The notes under the pieces were generated by a model. The model was not told the DNA's origin and made no database searches. It saw only the letters and a program-made list of their open reading frames with translations. Of a stretch of DNA of 64,000 bases, positions 61,443 through 64,000 are shown piece after piece. The translations under genes were made by a program, and so were the position numbers. Numbering within the stretch: position 1 is the stretch's first letter; the number at the start of each line of letters is the position of its first letter. Source of the stretch: Paenibacillus timonensis (lineage in GTDB: Bacteria; Bacillota; Bacilli; Paenibacillales; Paenibacillaceae); NCBI RefSeq assembly GCF_022427145.1, contig NZ_JAKSXN010000024.1, positions 1 to 64,000 of the forward strand, given 5' to 3'.

Positions 61443-62735
61443 TTATTCTACCCGTTCGATGGATGCGCCAAGCGATATCATGTGGTCAAAAAATTGTGGA
61501 TACGATTTCGCCACATGATGCGCGTCCTTGATGACCAGCGGCTCCCGGCAACGCAGGCCTACGACGGTCAGCGCCATAATGACGCGGTGGTCGTAATGCG
61601 CGTTGATCGTCACGCCGCCTTCCAAGCCGGATGGACGTCCATGCACGATGATTTCGGCTTGGCGCTCCTCCACGTTCGCTCCGGCTTTTTTCAACTCGGT
61701 CAAGAAGTCCGTGATTCGATCGCATTCCTTATACCGCAAATTTTCCACGTTATAGAAGCGGGACGTTCCGTCGGCGAACACCGCGGCCGCCACCATCGCC
61801 AGTACGGCGTCGGTCGCCGCATCGCCGTCGAATTCCACCGGCCGCAGGCGGCCGTTTCCTTGCACGTGCACCGTACCGTCCTGATGGGTCAGCGGGACGT
61901 CCATCATCTGCAAAACGTCTACGACGGCGCGTTCCCCTTGTTTGCTGCGTTCCGCCAGCCGGTGCACCTTCACGTCCGACTTCGTCACCGCCGCTGCGGC
62001 CAAAATCGCCGCCGAGCCAGGGTAATCGCCCTGCACGGTATACGTCTTCGCCTGATAGGCTTGCCCGCCGGGTATCCGAAAATGCATATAATCGTCGCTG
62101 GCATGAATCACGATGCCCGCCTGCTCCAGCACCTCCAGCGTTTGCCCGACGACGACCTTCGATTTCAGGTCGTTCAGCACCTCGATTTCACTGTCTTCGG
62201 CCAGCAGCGGCGTAAGGAACAACAACGCGCTCAAATACTGCGAGCTGACCGCGCCGGACACGCGGATCTTTCCGCCCTTCGGCTCCCCGCCGCGTATCGT
62301 GATCGGCAGCCTGCCCTCGTTATGGCTGACCTCTACGCCCAATTGCCCCAGCGCATCGATGAGATCGTCATGCGGACGTTTCCCGAGCGAATCCGGATAC
62401 GTATTCACGAACGTCACCTCCGGGCACAACGCAGCAATCGCCATCAGGAAGCGCAGAACCGCGCCAGCGTTGCCGACGTTCAGCTCTTTGACGTCCTTCG
62501 GCCGACGCCCAAAACCGGTGATGACGATCTTCTCCTCGTCCTCTTCCAGCACCGCGCCCAAATCGGCGATGCAGCGCCGCATGGCGTCGCTATCCTCGCT
62601 GTGAGCCGGGTAATAGACGGTGCTTGTCCCTTCCGCCAAAGCGGCAACCAGCAGGTACCGGGTCGTATAGTTTTTGGAGGACAATGCTCCGATTTCGCCT
62701 TTCAGCTCCGGCGTAGGCCTTACGATAACGTCCAT
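61443..62735 (-). CDS. aroA: 3-phosphoshikimate 1-carboxyvinyltransferase (EPSP synthase)
   Basis: This 430-residue enzyme joins PEP and shikimate 3-phosphate in aromatic amino-acid synthesis. Catalytic positions equivalent to E. coli Lys22 (Lys21), Arg27, Asn94, Arg124, Ser169/Gln171, Asp313, Glu341, Arg386 and Lys411 are kept. Two positions differ: Ser23 becomes Asn22, and the GNAGTAMRP loop becomes GNAGAVLRF, with Ala92 and Phe96 in the Thr97 and Pro101 positions. GGGGAATG lies upstream of the ATG. It precedes aroK by 30 bases, which is a functional pair in the shikimate pathway. Confidence 0.94.
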   Translation of the reverse strand: MDVIVRPTPELKGEIGALSSKNYTTRYLLVAALAEGTSTVYYPAHSEDSDAMRRCIADLGAVLEEDEEKIVITGFGRRPKDVKELNVGNAGAVLRFLMAIAALCPEVTFVNTYPDSLGKRPHDDLIDALGQLGVEVSHNEGRLPITIRGGEPKGGKIRVSGAVSSQYLSALLFLTPLLAEDSEIEVLNDLKSKVVVGQTLEVLEQAGIVIHASDDYMHFRIPGGQAYQAKTYTVQGDYPGSAAILAAAAVTKSDVKVHRLAERSKQGERAVVDVLQMMDVPLTHQDGTVHVQGNGRLRPVEFDGDAATDAVLAMVAAAVFADGTSRFYNVENLRYKECDRITDFLTELKKAGANVEERQAEIIVHGRPSGLEGGVTINAHYDHRVIMALTVVGLRCREPLVIKDAHHVAKSYPQFFDHMISLGASIERVE

Positions 62736-62765
62736 ATTTGTCTCATTCCCCTTTAAAGTTATTGA

Positions 62766-63281
62766 TCAAGAACCGCGGTAATGCGTTAAAATCTCCGACG
62801 CTACCTGTTCCGCACTTTTCCCCGATGTGTCGACGGTCAGATGGGCAAAAGCATAAGCATCCTTCCGTTCCTCCAGCAGCGCCGTCACCCGCTCCTTCGC
62901 GCCTCCGGCCAGCAGCGGCCGTCCCGGATCTTCCCCAACGCGTGCGATAATCTCCTCCGCGGTCGCTTGGAGCGCGACAACCAGGCCGCCGTCCCGCATG
63001 GCCAATCGATTCTCCTCGCGCAATACGGCGCCGCCGCCGGTCGCCAGCACGATCCCGCGGTCCTGCAGCGTTCTCCGCAGCGCGGCGGATTCGAGGTCAC
63101 GGAAGTAAGCTTCCCCTTCGGCCGCGAATAGCTCGGGAATCGTCCGCCCGGCCTCCGCCACGATCCGCTGGTCGAGATCGACGAGCGTCAGGCCGGTTTC
63201 GGCCGCCAGCAGCGAGCCGACGGTCGACTTCCCCGTGCCCATCATGCCGATCAACACGATATTTTTTAACGGTTGATTCAT
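62766..63281 (-). CDS. aroK: Shikimate kinase
   Basis: This 171-residue kinase phosphorylates shikimate, the step before AroA. It has the P-loop GMMGTGKSTVGSLLA, the DLDQRI shikimate site, ATGGGAV and the lid arginine region EDPGRPLLAG. A GTG at 63293 is open but the ATG at 63281 fits the family length. The order of transcription is aroK then aroA. Confidence 0.94.
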   Translation of the reverse strand: MNQPLKNIVLIGMMGTGKSTVGSLLAAETGLTLVDLDQRIVAEAGRTIPELFAAEGEAYFRDLESAALRRTLQDRGIVLATGGGAVLREENRLAMRDGGLVVALQATAEEIIARVGEDPGRPLLAGGAKERVTALLEERKDAYAFAHLTVDTSGKSAEQVASEILTHYRGS

Positions 63282-63373
63282 GTGTTCGTTCACCTACTTG
63301 CTCTGTTCAGCTCATTGAGGCAATCGCTCAGAGTAAACTTTTTCATATCATAACACAGGCCGATCAATTTTCA

Positions 63374-63416
63374 ACACGAAAAAGAAGCCGGCAGGGACGT
63401 TTTCGTCCCTCCGGCT
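63374..63416 (-). terminator. Terminator of gnd
   Basis: On the minus strand GAAGCCGGAGGGACG-AAAA-CGTCCCTGCCGGCTTC is followed by TTTTT, 22 bases after the gnd stop. Confidence 0.9.
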
Positions 63417-63438
63417 TCCAGGTGATCCGTTCTTCGGC

Positions 63439-64000
63439 TTAGAACCATTGATGGTGGAAGACGCCATCCTTGTCAACGCGTTTGAACGTGTGAGCCCCGA
63501 AATAATCGCGTTGCGCTTGCAGCAGGTTGGCCGGCAGGCGTTCCGTGCGGTAGCTGTCATAGTAGGACAGCGCGCTGGCAAAGCCCGGCACCGGTATCCC
63601 GTTCGCCACAGCGGCGGATACGACACTGCGCCATGCGTCTTGGTAGCTTTCCACGATATTTTTGAAGTAAGGGTCAAGCAGCAGGTTCTTCAGCGCAGGG
63701 TCGCGGTCGTAAGCTTCCTTAATGTTGTGCAAGAACTGGGAGCGGATGATGCAGCCGCCGCGGAAAATCATCGCGATGTTGCCGTATTTCAAATCCCAGC
63801 CGTATTCGTCGGAAGCGGCGCGCATTTGCGCGAACCCTTGGGCGTAAGAAACGATCTTCGAGGCGAACAGCGCTTTGCGCACGCTCTCAATGAATTCCTT
63901 CTTGTCGCCGCTGAACGCTTGCTTCGCCGGTCCGTTCAGGATTTTGCTGGCGGCTACGCGCTCTTCCTTCATCGCCGAGAGGAAACGGGAGAAAACCGAT
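63439..64000 (-). CDS. gnd: 6-phosphogluconate dehydrogenase, C-terminal part
   Basis: Only the last 186 residues lie in the window; the gene runs off the right edge. [51 protein letters not shown] and [19 protein letters not shown] match the C-terminal domain of decarboxylating 6-phosphogluconate dehydrogenase. The enzyme makes ribulose 5-phosphate and NADPH in the pentose phosphate pathway. The coenzyme domain is not seen, so NADP+ versus NAD+ use cannot be judged. Confidence 0.95.
   Translation of the reverse strand, partial: SVFSRFLSAMKEERVAASKILNGPAKQAFSGDKKEFIESVRKALFASKIVSYAQGFAQMRAASDEYGWDLKYGNIAMIFRGGCIIRSQFLHNIKEAYDRDPALKNLLLDPYFKNIVESYQDAWRSVVSAAVANGIPVPGFASALSYYDSYRTERLPANLLQAQRDYFGAHTFKRVDKDGVFHHQWF

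Noticed and set aside
61377-62756. 459-codon open frame on the plus strand opposite aroA
   Set aside because: It is a complement-strand shadow of aroA, without start site or motif.

Overview
The window looks like a chromosomal core region of a Gram-positive, endospore-forming member of the Bacillales, most probably Paenibacillus or a close relative. The evidence is the Bacillus-like gene order, a spoVM gene, a bacillithiol-system protein (YtxJ), remA, ylaN, ylbF/ylbG and CcpA, together with a G+C-rich sequence and dense intergenic palindromic repeats. I see no tRNA or rRNA gene, no prophage, no transposase and no CRISPR array.

Region 1 (about 275-26728) is the Bacillus 'ylo' housekeeping block, read almost entirely on the minus strand. 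From upstream to downstream it runs yloB Ca2+ ATPase, dapF, a yitJ-type homocysteine methyltransferase/MTHFR fusion, yicC/yloC, remA, gmk, rpoZ, coaBC, priA, def, fmt, rsmB, rlmN, prpC, prkC, rsgA, rpe, spoVM, yloU, fakA and a fakB-type degV gene. rqcH (yloA) is divergent from yloB, and rpmB is the only other plus-strand gene. The products cover translation start (fmt, def), ribosome assembly and modification (rsmB, rlmN, rsgA, rpmB), ribosome rescue (rqcH), PASTA kinase/phosphatase signalling and exogenous fatty-acid activation (FakA/FakB). A tiny spoVM gene sits in the 400-base gap beside rpmB.

Region 2 (27023-36488) holds smaller units: a PHP phosphoesterase, a LysR regulator, an unknown gene, ylbG, ylbF, a translationally coupled pair of an XPB-type helicase and a helicase-associated protein, a CBS-domain protein, an M20 amidohydrolase and yugN.

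Region 3 (36501-50719) carries ftsW, a second Asp23/Gls24 protein, a Ca2+/H+ exchanger, ylaN, an HPr-like protein without the catalytic histidine, an M29 aminopeptidase, a lipoprotein, a GAF-GGDEF diguanylate cyclase, rpsD, T-box-controlled tyrS and a class A penicillin-binding protein with fibronectin domains.

Region 4 (51135-64000) is a carbon-metabolism cluster: acsA divergent from acuA-acuC (no acuB), mtnN, ccpA, ytxJ, a zinc-ribbon protein, a DJ-1/PfpI protein, ptsI without ptsH, a CoA-binding protein, aroA, aroK and the end of gnd. A CcpA operator-like site lies upstream of acsA. I found no obviously new multi-gene system. The most distinctive items are the XPB helicase pair, the truncated HPr-like protein, three intergenic repeat families, a divergent EPSP synthase and a yitJ homologue without a visible S-box.
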